Origin: Pseudoalteromonas sp. Scap06
GTDB lineage: Bacteria; Pseudomonadota; Gammaproteobacteria; Enterobacterales; Alteromonadaceae
Assembly (NCBI RefSeq): GCF_013394165.1
Contig: NZ_CP041330.1
Span: 2,534,501 to 2,598,500, forward strand
DNA length: 64,000 nucleotides
Direction of reading: 5' to 3'
Both the position numbers and the translations under genes were made by a program. A model generated the notes under the pieces. The model was not told the origin of the DNA and searched no databases. It was given only the letters and a program-made list of their open reading frames with translations. Positions within the stretch are counted from its first letter, which is position 1. Every line of letters begins with the position of its first letter. This document shows positions 16,070-25,611 of this stretch, one piece after another.

Positions 16070-17737
16070 CTATATTTTAAATTGTCCTACTAGGTCACCC
16101 AAGTTTTCACCTCGCCCAGCTAGGTGCTTACTTACTGACGAAGTCGTTTTACTCGACTGTGTTAACTCATTAACTATTTCTTGAATCGCATACACATTGC
16201 GGTTAATTTCTTCTGTTACACTGCTTTGCTCTGTTGCTGCTGTAGCAATTTGCGTACTCATATCATTAATTGTTGTTACCGATGTAGTCACCGCACCTAA
16301 GCTTTCTGATATAGCGCGCGAAGACTCAACTGAACGATTACAGCTTTGTTGACTCGCATGCATAGCATCAACTGCTGCCGTCACTAAATTATGTAACTCG
16401 CTTAGCATTTCGTTAATTTCTAATGTGCTGTCTTGGGTTCTGCTTGCTAAGCTTCTAACTTCATCAGCTACCACCGCAAACCCACGACCTTGCTCACCTG
16501 CGCGTGCCGCTTCAATTGCCGCATTTAATGCTAATAAGTTTGTTTGTTCAGCAATACCACCAATTACACTCAATACGCTGTTAATTTTTTTAGATTGCTC
16601 ACTTAACGAGTTAACCTGCTCTGCTGCTTGATTAATTTCGCCCATTAAGTTTGATACTTCGCTCAGTGAAACATCCACACAATCTTGCGCGTTAGCCACT
16701 TCTTTTGTTGCCGCCTGCGTTGACACTGCAACTTGTGTGGTATTTTGCGCAACTTCATGGGATGTTGCCGACATTTCAGTAATCGCTGTTGCCACTAAAT
16801 CGGTTTCATGATTATGCTTTAATAGTTTGTCTTCTATGAGTAATGTTTGTGTATTAATATCTGAAGAGGCTGTTTTAACGTCACTTGTTACATCAACCAC
16901 ACCGGCAATAATGCTGTGTAGCTTGCTCACAAATACATTGAAAGATTCACCTAACTGACCAATTTCATCATGGGTATCTATTTCTAGGCGTCGGGTTAAA
17001 TCTCCCTCCCCTTTGGCAATATCATCTAAGCTTTGCACCATACGTTTAATTGGTTTTAGCATATTGTTAGAAGCGTACAACGCACCTGCGGCAGCTAAAC
17101 CAAGAAGCAGAAGTGATATTAAAACCAAAGTGGTCATTTTTTCGCTTAAATGGCGCTCCATGGTTGCTTGATACTTTACCAGTTCGGCTTCAATATCATC
17201 CATATATGTGCCAGTACCTATCATCCAATTAGTACCTGGGATCATGGCTGCATAACCAATTTTTTCGACTAAGCCGGTGGTGTTGGGCTTTTGAAAATGA
17301 TAGGTGAACGAGCCACCGCCTTTACGCGCTTGCTCAAGTAAGCCAACCACTATTTTTTTACCGTTTGGGTCGGTCATGCCTATTTTATTTTGACCTTCTA
17401 TTGCATCACCCAATAAGGCATGAAAAACACTAATACCATTGGTATCATAAATAAAGTAGTAACCATCTTCACCAAAGGTTAAATCTCTCAACGCATCTTT
17501 AGCGTCTTGCTCATTTCCTTGTGCTAATTGGTATTGCACTACTTTAGAGCCGATTTCTATTTCTGTTCTTAGCAAAGTTTGTTTATCAGCAATTAATTTA
17601 GTTTTAAACTCATTAAAGTTTTGCTGTTGATTTTGCATCTCTAAATAATAAGAACCTGCCATAAAACTGATTAGTAATACAATCAATGGTAAAACAGCCA
17701 ACAGTAGCAATTTGTTTTTTAAGCTTAAATTACCCAT
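16070..17737 (-). CDS. Methyl-accepting chemotaxis protein with single Cache domain
   Basis: The transmembrane chemoreceptor (555 aa) starts with a signal-anchor helix ([23 protein letters not shown]). A periplasmic single Cache type-2 domain follows, about residues 35-185 ([20 protein letters not shown] and [18 protein letters not shown]), then a second helix ([21 protein letters not shown]) and a HAMP domain. The long coiled-coil signalling domain has the invariant hairpin tip ([35 protein letters not shown]). Such Cache domains often bind small organic acids or amino acids; the ligand is not predictable. The ATG at 17737 has GGAG 5 nt upstream and is preferred over one six codons earlier. 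It lies outside any che operon. Confidence 0.94.
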   Translation of the reverse strand: MGNLSLKNKLLLLAVLPLIVLLISFMAGSYYLEMQNQQQNFNEFKTKLIADKQTLLRTEIEIGSKVVQYQLAQGNEQDAKDALRDLTFGEDGYYFIYDTNGISVFHALLGDAIEGQNKIGMTDPNGKKIVVGLLEQARKGGGSFTYHFQKPNTTGLVEKIGYAAMIPGTNWMIGTGTYMDDIEAELVKYQATMERHLSEKMTTLVLISLLLLGLAAAGALYASNNMLKPIKRMVQSLDDIAKGEGDLTRRLEIDTHDEIGQLGESFNVFVSKLHSIIAGVVDVTSDVKTASSDINTQTLLIEDKLLKHNHETDLVATAITEMSATSHEVAQNTTQVAVSTQAATKEVANAQDCVDVSLSEVSNLMGEINQAAEQVNSLSEQSKKINSVLSVIGGIAEQTNLLALNAAIEAARAGEQGRGFAVVADEVRSLASRTQDSTLEINEMLSELHNLVTAAVDAMHASQQSCNRSVESSRAISESLGAVTTSVTTINDMSTQIATAATEQSSVTEEINRNVYAIQEIVNELTQSSKTTSSVSKHLAGRGENLGDLVGQFKI

Positions 17738-18132
17738 TATTTCTCCAATTAACATTATTAGCCATTAAGCTTTTATTTTTCGGTAGCTTAACAACTACGT
17801 TTCCATTGTTTATATTACTGACAACAACACCACGATTGTATACAAATTAAGCACAAGTAGCGTTGTTTCGCAATTTAATATGCTCGTATGTTAGTAAAAC
17901 ATATTAAAAGCCACTTTATAATTAGACAATAGTATACAGCTAGTAATAAACAACTGATTTATCTCATTATTACAAACCCTACTAGTACACATTTTATTAA
18001 ATTTACTTAAAGCTAAATTAACCTGAATAACGCTATTTTAGCTTTAATATAAATTAAACATTGGGTATCAAACAAAGGTCTTGCTTTCTGAGTTAAAACG
18101 CAAATAATGAAACAACTAACCACTGGGTAAGA
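17738..18132. other. AT-rich divergent intergenic region, nothing specific seen
   Basis: These 395 bp separate the divergent chemoreceptor and purU genes. They must hold both promoters, but I see no convincing sigma-28 site, riboswitch fold, RNA gene or repeat. The sequence is strongly AT-rich with several TTTA/TAAA runs. Confidence 0.5.
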
Positions 18133-18972
18133 ATGAGGAAAATGAGTTATATACTAACCACCCAATGCGCAGACGATATAGGCTTAATCGCCAAAATTAC
18201 CGGACTGTGTAATGAGCATGATTTAAATATTATTCGTAATAATGAATTTGTTGATAAAGATGCACAGCGCTTTTTTATGCGCACAGAGCTTACTGGCGAA
18301 CCACATGCTGAGTTTTTGTCACAACTGCGCGGCGTATTACCAGCTGGCGCAAAAGTGGCACTGCACGGTGAAGAAAAAACCAAAGTGGTACTGTTAGCCA
18401 CAAAAGAAGCTCATTGTTTGGGCGGCATGTTACTTAAGCAATTTGAGCAAGCCTTAAACATTGAGATACTCGCCGTTATCGCCAACTACCCTACTCTAGA
18501 GCCTCTAGTGAAAGGGTTTGATGTTCCTTTTCATGTGGTTTCTCATGAAGGACTTACGCGCAGTCAGCATGACGAAAAAGTCGGTGACTTAATTGCCAGC
18601 TATAACCCTGACATTATTGGCCTAGCTAAATACATGCGTATTTTGAGCCCTGAATTTGTGGGTCGTTTTGAGGGTAAAATCATTAATATTCATCACTCAT
18701 TTTTACCTGCTTTTATTGGTGCAAAGCCGTATCACCAGGCATTTGAACGTGGTGTGAAAATTATTGGTGCCACAGCTCACTTTGTTAATAATGAGCTAGA
18801 CGAAGGCCCTATTATTTTACAAGACGTGTCGAGTGTGACCCATGCGAATACAGCTGAGATGATGGCTAAAATGGGTAAAGATGTAGAGAAAACGGTGTTC
18901 TGTAAAGCACTGCAACTGGCATCAGAACATAAGCTGTTTATTAATGGCAATAAAACCGTTGTGTTTTCATAA
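18133..18972 (+). CDS. purU: Formyltetrahydrofolate deformylase PurU
   Basis: PurU hydrolyses 10-formyl-THF to formate and THF, balancing one-carbon pools and supplying formate to PurT. An N-terminal ACT domain (about residues 4-80; TTQCADDIGLIAKITGLCNEHDLNI) precedes the formyltransferase-like catalytic domain. Signature residues are visible in PDIIGLAKYMRILSPEF, INIHHSFLPAFIGAKPYHQAFERGVKIIGATAHFV and DEGPIILQDV (catalytic Asn, His and Asp region). An internal ATG three codons later (18142) is an equally possible start; neither has a strong Shine-Dalgarno. It is a single gene with a terminator. Confidence 0.95.
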   Translation: MRKMSYILTTQCADDIGLIAKITGLCNEHDLNIIRNNEFVDKDAQRFFMRTELTGEPHAEFLSQLRGVLPAGAKVALHGEEKTKVVLLATKEAHCLGGMLLKQFEQALNIEILAVIANYPTLEPLVKGFDVPFHVVSHEGLTRSQHDEKVGDLIASYNPDIIGLAKYMRILSPEFVGRFEGKIINIHHSFLPAFIGAKPYHQAFERGVKIIGATAHFVNNELDEGPIILQDVSSVTHANTAEMMAKMGKDVEKTVFCKALQLASEHKLFINGNKTVVFS

Positions 18973-18991
18973 TTAGTTTTATATCAAAATT

Positions 18992-19022
18992 AAAAATGCC
19001 AGCGACTAAGCTGGCATTTTTA
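18992..19022. terminator. Bidirectional terminator between purU and the AbgT gene
   Basis: The stem AAAAATGCCAGC / GCTGGCATTTTT is flanked by A and T runs, so it can end both convergent transcripts. Confidence 0.9.
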
Positions 19023-19047
19023 TAAGTAAATATTGAACCTTACTTAA

Positions 19048-20655
19048 TTAGGGTGTGTAATACGTTGGTGCCCCAGGGCCTACTGGCATACCTAAAACAA
19101 ATACCCATAAGTAAAACAGTACCACCCAGCCAACAAAGAAGATTAAGCTGTATGGCAACATAGTGGCTACCAAAGTACCTATTCCCATGTCTTTTTTGTA
19201 TTTAGTGGCAACCGCAAGGATTAAACCAAAGTAACTCATCATCGGGGTAATTAAGTTAGTTACTGAATCACCAATACGATAAGCCGCTTGAATTGTCTCG
19301 GGTGCATAACCTATAAGCATTAGCATAGGAACAAAAATAGGTGCTGTTACTGCCCACTGCGCTGACGATGAGCCTAAAGTTAAGTTAACTAAAGCACACA
19401 TTAAAATAAACAGTACAAATACTTCCGGCCCAGTTAAGCTAAGTGCCTGTAGTAATGCGGCACCATTAATCGCTAAAATTGTGCCTAAGTTAGTCCATTT
19501 AAAAAATGCCACAAACTGTGCAGCAAAAAACACCAATACAATGTACATGCCCATAGAGCTCATACTTTTGCTCATGGCATTGATCACGTCTTTATCATTT
19601 TTCATGGTGCCAACCACGCGACCATACACAAAACCCGGAATACCAAAGGTGACAAAAATAAAAACAACAATCCCTTTTAAAAACGGCGAGTGAGCAACTA
19701 GACCTGTTTCAGGGTTACGTAAAATACCGTCTGCTGGAACAATCGTCCAAGCGAGTAACAACGAAACAACAAGTAATGAAACTCCAGCCCATTTTAAACC
19801 TGATTTTTCTTTGTCAGTTAAACCGGCAATATTATTTTGAGCTAAATCTTCGCTGGCTTCATCTGGGTTATATTTGCCTAAACGTGGCTCAACAATTTTC
19901 TCAGTAACAAGCGTACCCAATACAGCAATTAGCAACACTGAAATCATCATAAAATACCAGTTTGCTTCAGCGCCTACTTGGTAAGTTGGGTCAATCATTT
20001 GTGCTGCAGGCGTCGTAATACCCGCTAATAACGGATCGATAGTACCCAGTAATAAGTTAGCGCTATAGCCACCCGATACACCAGCAAACGCGGCAGCAAG
20101 ACCTGCAAGCGGATGACGACCTAAACTATGAAATATCATTGCCGCTAGGGGGATCAATACTACATAACCCAGCTCAGATGCTGTGTTTGATAAAATAGCA
20201 GCGAATACCACCATGAAGGTTACTAAACGTTTAGATGCCCCCATAACCATGCCACGCATTGCTGCAGACAATAGTCCTGAATGCTCTGCAACACTCACAC
20301 CTAATAGCGCTACTAGCACCGTACCCAGTGGCGCAAAGCTGGTAAAGTTGGTCACCAAGCCCGTTACAATACGCTGTAAGCCCTCAGCACTGAGTAGGCT
20401 AACCACTTCAATTACACCATCGGGATCGCGCCCGGCAGAGCCCTCAGGGCGAGGATCGATAGCACTTAGTCCAAACCAATCGGCAACGCCACTAAATAAA
20501 ATAATGGCAATACAAAACATCGCGAATAAGGTAATTGGATGGGGAAGCATGTTCCCTAAAAATTCTACCGTGGCTAAAAATCGATTAAACCAGCCGCCCT
20601 TTGCGACCTGATTTTCATCTTGGGATGTGTGTGGTGAGTCTATTGAGTCTGACAT
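19048..20655 (-). CDS. AbgT family transporter
   Basis: The polytopic membrane protein (535 aa) is of the AbgT family. Members take up p-aminobenzoyl-glutamate or, in several bacteria, export sulfonamide-type antimetabolites using the proton gradient. A cytoplasmic N-terminal tail is followed by about nine to eleven transmembrane stretches. Family-typical motifs include SGLLSAAMRGMVMGASKRLVTFMVVFAAILSNTASELGYVVLIPLAAMIFHSLGRHPLAGLAAAFAGVSGGYSANLL and, near the C-terminus, GSSSAQWAVTAPIFVPMLMLIGYAPETIQAAYRIGDSVTNLITPMMSYF. It is a single gene. Substrate and direction cannot be read from the sequence. Confidence 0.92.
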   Translation of the reverse strand: MSDSIDSPHTSQDENQVAKGGWFNRFLATVEFLGNMLPHPITLFAMFCIAIILFSGVADWFGLSAIDPRPEGSAGRDPDGVIEVVSLLSAEGLQRIVTGLVTNFTSFAPLGTVLVALLGVSVAEHSGLLSAAMRGMVMGASKRLVTFMVVFAAILSNTASELGYVVLIPLAAMIFHSLGRHPLAGLAAAFAGVSGGYSANLLLGTIDPLLAGITTPAAQMIDPTYQVGAEANWYFMMISVLLIAVLGTLVTEKIVEPRLGKYNPDEASEDLAQNNIAGLTDKEKSGLKWAGVSLLVVSLLLAWTIVPADGILRNPETGLVAHSPFLKGIVVFIFVTFGIPGFVYGRVVGTMKNDKDVINAMSKSMSSMGMYIVLVFFAAQFVAFFKWTNLGTILAINGAALLQALSLTGPEVFVLFILMCALVNLTLGSSSAQWAVTAPIFVPMLMLIGYAPETIQAAYRIGDSVTNLITPMMSYFGLILAVATKYKKDMGIGTLVATMLPYSLIFFVGWVVLFYLWVFVLGMPVGPGAPTYYTP

Positions 20656-20778
20656 ACCATGCTCTCTTAATTACAAAATGCCCGTAACCTAGCATTATTT
20701 TCTGAGCAGGTCATGTAATAAAGATGAATGACTTGTTATGTCATGGTAATAACTGAGGGGTTTGTTGTGATTGGATTG

Positions 20779-20802
20779 CAAAAAAGAGGCTCTCGCCTCT
20801 AA
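20779..20802 (-). terminator. Intrinsic terminator after crbR
   Basis: The stem AGAGGC / GCCTCT is followed by a run of six T residues on the - strand, directly downstream of the response-regulator stop codon. Confidence 0.8.
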
Positions 20803-20803
20803 T

Positions 20804-21463
20804 TTAGTCTGCTTGGGCTTGCTCTATCGGTTCTAGTTGTAGTTTTGCAGCAATTAAAACAGCTTGGGTACGGTTATAAACACCGAGTTTTCTAAATATG
20901 GCAGTAATGTGTGCTTTGACTGTGGCTTCTGAAATGTGGAGTTCGTAGGCTATTTGTTTATTCAGTAAACCTTCGTGCAAGTATTGTAATACGCGATATT
21001 GCTGTGGAGTAAGTGATGCCACTTGTGCCGCAATTTCTCTATCTGCGCCTTCGATTTCAGCCACTTTACTTTTTAGTTCAGTTGGCAGCCAAGTATCGCC
21101 TTCGAGTATTTGGTTAATTGCGTTGGCAATATCATCAGATGAAGATGATTTAGGAATAAACCCCATAGCGCCATAACCCATAACTTTCGAAACAATATTT
21201 ACATCTTCACTACCCGAAACCACCGCAATAGGTAAGCTTGGGTAATCTTCACGTATACGGATCAAGCCGTATAAGTCACCGTTACCTGGCATGTGTAAAT
21301 CTAGTAGTAATATATCAAGGTCTTCTTGTTCGCTTAACACCTGCAGTGTGCTGTCAAAATCTGCTGATTCGAAAACTTCTAAACCCGCAAACTTTGCACT
21401 CAAAGCGCCTTTTAGTGCTTCACGAAATAACGGATGATCGTCCGCTATTAAAAACTGACTCAT
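20804..21463 (-). CDS. crbR: LuxR-type response regulator, CrbR-like
   Basis: The 219-residue NarL/FixJ-type regulator has a receiver domain (residues about 1-120; acidic pair DD at 9-10, phospho-acceptor Asp in ILLLDLHMPG, Lys in FIPKSSS). A LuxR helix-turn-helix follows (about 145-205; LTPQQYRVLQYLHEGLLNKQIAYELHISEATVKAHITAIFRKLGVYNRTQA). It lies next to acs on the same strand. In Vibrio and relatives the CrbS/CrbR pair switches on acs for acetate use, and a NarL-type regulator beside acs fits that role. The CrbS sensor kinase (a transporter-kinase fusion) is not in this window. The symbol is therefore assigned from context plus domain type. Confidence 0.75.
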   Translation of the reverse strand: MSQFLIADDHPLFREALKGALSAKFAGLEVFESADFDSTLQVLSEQEDLDILLLDLHMPGNGDLYGLIRIREDYPSLPIAVVSGSEDVNIVSKVMGYGAMGFIPKSSSSDDIANAINQILEGDTWLPTELKSKVAEIEGADREIAAQVASLTPQQYRVLQYLHEGLLNKQIAYELHISEATVKAHITAIFRKLGVYNRTQAVLIAAKLQLEPIEQAQAD

Positions 21464-21555
21464 TGTTCACTCCCAAAAATTCGGCCGCTATCCAATAGAC
21501 AACAGCCGATATACTACGTTTAGAATCAACTTCTAATCAAGCTTTTAACGCGAAA

Positions 21556-23496
21556 TTAACGATTTAATCGATTTTCTACTAACTCATCAACCACAGACGG
21601 ATCCGCAAGTGTTGAAGTATCGCCCAGCTGTTGATGTTCATTTGCCGCGATTTTACGTAAAATACGACGCATAATTTTACCAGAACGTGTTTTTGGTAGA
21701 CCTGGCGACCACTGAATCATATCCGGTGATGCTATTGGGCTTAGCTCTTTACGAACCCAATTACGGATCTCTTTAGTTAGCTCATCACTCACCGTTACAC
21801 CCTCGTTAGGAGTTATGTAAACGTAAATACCTTGGCCTTTAATATCGTGTGGGTAACCTACTACAGCCGCTTCAGCTACAGCTTCATGAGCAACTAAAGC
21901 ACTTTCAATTTCAGCAGTACCTAAACGATGCCCTGATACATTGAGTACATCATCAACGCGTCCTGTGATCCAGTAATCACCGTCTTCATCGCGACGACAA
22001 CCGTCACCGGTAAAGTACACACCAGGGTAAGCGCTAAAGTAGGTTTGTTCAAAGCGCTCGTGGTCGCCATACACGGTTCGCGCTTGCGAAGGCCAGCTAT
22101 CTAAAATGACAAGGTTACCGTCAACCGCACCTTCTAATGTATTGCCTTCAGCATCAAATAACGCCGGTGCAATGCCAAAGAATGGACGGGTTGCAGAGCC
22201 TGGTTTCATATCGGTTGCACCTGGTAATGGCGCAATCATGATGCCACCAGTTTCGGTTTGCCACCATGTATCTACAATAGGACAATTCGACTTACCAATT
22301 TTTTCATAATACCAAGTCCACGCTTCTGGGTTGATTGGCTCACCCACAGAACCTAAAATACGTAAGCTGTCACGATGTGAGCTGGCAATCGGCTCTTCGC
22401 CTTTAGCCATCAATGCGCGAATGGCAGTAGGTGCTGTGTATAAAATCGTTACGTTATGTTTATCAACCACTTCACCCATACGACCAGCTGTTGGGTAAGT
22501 CGGTACGCCTTCAAATACCACTTGCGTACACCCATTAACGAGCGGCCCGTATGCAATATAACTGTGACCTGTGATCCAGCCTACATCAGCACTACACCAA
22601 AAAATATCATCGTCTTTTAAATCAAAAATGTATTCGTGAGTCATAGATGAATACACTAAATAGCCACCAGTGGTGTGTACCACACCTTTAGGCTGACCTG
22701 TAGAACCTGAGGTATATAAAATAAACAGCGGGTCTTCAGCATTCATGTGTTCAGGTTCGCACTCTGGCGTTTGATCTGCAACTAAGTCATGCCACCAAAT
22801 ATCATGGTCGTGCCAATCAACATCGCCTGAAGTTAGTTTATGCACCACTACATGCTCAACAGTGGTGACAGAATCTTGTAATACGGCTTCATCTACATTA
22901 GCTTTTAGCGGCACACAGTTACCTGCACGTCGGCCTTCATCTGACGTGATCACCACTTTAGCACCCGAATCATTAATACGATCCGCAATAGCAGACGGTG
23001 AAAAGCCACCAAATATAACTGAATGAATAGCACCTATGCGGGCACAAGCTTGCATTGCGTATATCGCTTGTGGGCTCATTGGCATGTAAATGGCTACACG
23101 GTCACCTTTTTTAACACCTAATTTTTTTAAACCATTAGCAAATTTTGCCACTTCATCATGTAGCTGTTGATAGGTAATATTTTCGCTTTGAGAAGGATCA
23201 TCACCTTCCCAAATTAACGCTACTTTATCTGCTTTTGTTTTTAAATGACGATCAATACAGTTATAAGAGGCATTAAGGTAGCCATCTTCATACCATTTAA
23301 TATTGATATGGCCTTTATCAAATGAAGTGTTTTTTACTTTTGAATATGGAGTAAACCAGTCAAGACGCTTACCGTGCTCAGCCCAAAACCCTTCAGGGTC
23401 TTCAATAGACTGTTTATACATCGTATTATATTTTTCATTATCGACGAGCGCTGCGTTTTTTATATGTGCAGGAACTGGATAGATACTTTGTGACAT
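21556..23496 (-). CDS. acs: Acetyl-CoA synthetase
   Basis: The AMP-forming acetate-CoA ligase (646 aa, the usual length) converts acetate, ATP and CoA to acetyl-CoA via acetyl-AMP. The A3 motif [18 protein letters not shown], the A5 region [11 protein letters not shown], the A8 hinge region [28 protein letters not shown] and the C-terminal [16 protein letters not shown] are all present. The last holds the lysine normally controlled by acetylation. The start at 23496 has GGAG 6 nt upstream; an in-frame TTG four codons earlier is rejected. It probably responds to the adjacent CrbR-like regulator. Confidence 0.97.
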   Translation of the reverse strand: MSQSIYPVPAHIKNAALVDNEKYNTMYKQSIEDPEGFWAEHGKRLDWFTPYSKVKNTSFDKGHINIKWYEDGYLNASYNCIDRHLKTKADKVALIWEGDDPSQSENITYQQLHDEVAKFANGLKKLGVKKGDRVAIYMPMSPQAIYAMQACARIGAIHSVIFGGFSPSAIADRINDSGAKVVITSDEGRRAGNCVPLKANVDEAVLQDSVTTVEHVVVHKLTSGDVDWHDHDIWWHDLVADQTPECEPEHMNAEDPLFILYTSGSTGQPKGVVHTTGGYLVYSSMTHEYIFDLKDDDIFWCSADVGWITGHSYIAYGPLVNGCTQVVFEGVPTYPTAGRMGEVVDKHNVTILYTAPTAIRALMAKGEEPIASSHRDSLRILGSVGEPINPEAWTWYYEKIGKSNCPIVDTWWQTETGGIMIAPLPGATDMKPGSATRPFFGIAPALFDAEGNTLEGAVDGNLVILDSWPSQARTVYGDHERFEQTYFSAYPGVYFTGDGCRRDEDGDYWITGRVDDVLNVSGHRLGTAEIESALVAHEAVAEAAVVGYPHDIKGQGIYVYITPNEGVTVSDELTKEIRNWVRKELSPIASPDMIQWSPGLPKTRSGKIMRRILRKIAANEHQQLGDTSTLADPSVVDELVENRLNR

Positions 23497-23601
23497 ATTA
23501 GTCTCCAATTTATATTACTTGCCTTTGGCTTTTCATCAAGGATTACTCAGCAGTGCACTATTAAATATTAGACATTAGTTGTATCTGGGTTCAAATAACT
23601 A

Positions 23602-23960
23602 GGGTCTGTTGACCTTTCAAGGTTAAATTTGCAACAGTCTGTTTGGTATTTAGGCAAGGCAGAGCCTATGTGGTGTGGTTATTCCCCATAAATAGGCGAT
23701 AACGCAGCATCAATGCCAAACAGGCGCTGCCCGATGGGTTCTGCCTAGGGGCGATTTACTCTTTGTTGCCTACATGGATGTAGGTAAGGGGCGTAAGCAG
23801 GACGCGGAAGCTTTGCTCGGTTTTTACTTATTCTTACATGGATGTAAGCCAGTAGAATAACGCAGGAGCAGTTATCGAGCCCACTAGGTTACAAACCTCG
23901 CGCCATGATTTAATCGCCCCTAGTTTGAACAAATTTTAATCCGCAAAGGTCAACAGACCC
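23602..23960. mobile_element. MITE-like element with 16-bp terminal inverted repeats
   Basis: The 359-bp non-coding element is bounded by GGGTCTGTTGACCTTT and its perfect reverse complement AAAGGTCAACAGACCC. Inside are nested palindromic segments: CCTAGGGGCGATT near 23745 pairs with AATCGCCCCTAG near 23911, and two CTACATGGATGTAG-type hairpins are present. There is no transposase gene and no clear target-site duplication. It sits in the acs-porin gap. The remaining part of this gap (23961-24270) is AT-rich and presumably carries the porin promoter. Confidence 0.8.
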
Positions 23961-24270
23961 CAATATCTTATCTATAATCCTCATGGCTATACCCTATTTA
24001 CATAAAAAACATACTATTAAATAAAGGTATGTGGGCCCTCAATAATTATTAAACCTTAGTCTAATAGACTAATAGTTAATTGAGTAAATTGTGCACATAT
24101 ACAACAGTAGCTTAATTATACAAAAACTTTGATTGTTTATTAATAACTCGTATTTACTAACAAATTAAATTAAAGACAATAAATTCAATCTGTTAGTACT
24201 ATATAAGTAACACACATTAATGCATATCATAATAAAACATACAACAAGTAGCCTATAAAAGGACACAACA

Positions 24271-25440
24271 ATGAAATTAACTCCAATTAAAACACTGGCA
24301 GCGACTGCTGTACTATGTGCACTTTCTAGTACAGCTTATGCTGCAACAGCTGCAAAAATAGGTGATACAGAATTCACCTACGGTGGATACATTAAACTCG
24401 ACGCAATGTGGAGTGACTATTCAGCAGGCGCTCCTGCTGGCAGCAGTGTTGGCCGTGACTTTTATGTACCAAGTACGTTAACAGTTGGTAGCGATGATAG
24501 TTCAGACGCAGTATTTGATATGCACGCTCGTGAGTCACGTTTCAATTTTGGAACTGCTACCTTACTAGATAACGGTAAAACGGTTAAAACTAAAATAGAG
24601 CTAGACTTTTTAGCGTCTGCCCCAGGTGGCAACGAGCGTGTGTCTAATTCATATTCTCCGCGAATTCGCCATGCATTTATTTCATACGATGGTTGGTTAT
24701 TTGGTCAAACATGGTCAAACTTTCAAAACGTTGGTGCATTACCAGAAGCGCTTGATTTTGTTGGCCCAGCAGAAGGCACAGTGTTCGTTCGCCAATCTCA
24801 AATTAAATACACTACAGGTGCATGGTCTTTCTCTTTAGAAAATCCAGAAAGCACAATTACTACAGCAGGTGGTGGTATGGCAGTGACTGATGATGCCTCA
24901 TTACCTGACTTTACCGCACGCTATACTCACAAAGCGGATTGGGGTAACTTTGTAGTAGCAGCCCTTGCTCGTCAACTGACCTACAAAGTAGGTGGTGTTG
25001 ATGCCGATGAAACCTCATTTGGTGTTAGTGCATCGGGTATGGTGAAACTTGGTGAAGACAATCTAAAATTTATGCTTACCCAAGGTAAAGGACTAGGTCG
25101 TTATGTGGGTCTAAACGTAGCACGTGGGGCGGTTCTTAATGGTGATGACCTAGATGCGATTGATTCAACATCTGGTTTTATTGCGTATCAACATAAGTGG
25201 AACAGTCAGTGGCGCTCTACTTTCCTATATTCGTTCTTATCTGCTGATAACGATGAAAACCTACTAGCAATGTATGGCGATCCTACAGAATCAAGCCAAA
25301 GCTACAGTGCAAATATTTTATACTCACCGGTTAAACGTCTAACCTTTGGTGCGGAATTTAAACATGCAGAGCGTGAGCTTGAAAGTGGCGTAGATGGCGA
25401 CATGGATCGCTTACAGTTCTCTGTTAAATATGCGTTTTAA
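24271..25440 (+). CDS. DcaP-like outer-membrane porin
   Basis: The 389-residue preprotein has a signal peptide ending in TAYA and a coil-like first segment. A beta-barrel follows, opening with EFTYGGYIKLDAMWSDYSAG and ending in QFSVKYAF, with the aromatic C-terminus needed for barrel assembly. The pattern GYIKLDAMWSDY...GRDFYVPSTLTVG...SRFNFGT...GQTWSNFQNVGALPEALDFVGPAEG is characteristic of the DcaP family of trimeric porins, which admit dicarboxylates and related small anionic compounds. AGGA precedes the ATG. Monocistronic, with a strong terminator. Confidence 0.88.
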   Translation: MKLTPIKTLAATAVLCALSSTAYAATAAKIGDTEFTYGGYIKLDAMWSDYSAGAPAGSSVGRDFYVPSTLTVGSDDSSDAVFDMHARESRFNFGTATLLDNGKTVKTKIELDFLASAPGGNERVSNSYSPRIRHAFISYDGWLFGQTWSNFQNVGALPEALDFVGPAEGTVFVRQSQIKYTTGAWSFSLENPESTITTAGGGMAVTDDASLPDFTARYTHKADWGNFVVAALARQLTYKVGGVDADETSFGVSASGMVKLGEDNLKFMLTQGKGLGRYVGLNVARGAVLNGDDLDAIDSTSGFIAYQHKWNSQWRSTFLYSFLSADNDENLLAMYGDPTESSQSYSANILYSPVKRLTFGAEFKHAERELESGVDGDMDRLQFSVKYAF

Positions 25441-25454
25441 TTTAAAATACTTCC

Positions 25455-25480
25455 TGAGCGGCTTCGGCCGCTTTTTTGTT
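25455..25480 (+). terminator. Intrinsic terminator after the DcaP-like porin
   Basis: The stem GAGCGGC / GCCGCTT with a TTCG loop is followed by a run of T residues. Confidence 0.9.
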
Positions 25481-25551
25481 TCCATAGTAAATACACCTGT
25501 ATACTTTTTTAAAATAACATTGATGACGTGTAAAATATTACAATAACGCAA

Positions 25552-25570
25552 TTGCAAATCACTCTCGTTT
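25552..25570 (+). promoter_or_regulatory. Possible Fur box upstream of the TonB receptor
   Basis: TTGCAAATCACTCTCGTTT matches the Fur consensus (TGATAATCATTATCATTT register) at about 13 of 18 positions. It lies roughly 40 nt before the receptor start, as expected for an iron-repressed siderophore receptor. By-eye match only. Confidence 0.4.
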
Positions 25571-25611
25571 AGATTAAATTACCAGCCAAATTTAATCTTA
25601 TGGGAAACAAG

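Noticed and set aside
23961..24270. Target-site duplication flanking the MITE-like element
   Set aside because: The bases just outside the inverted ends (AACTA and CAATA) do not form a convincing repeat.
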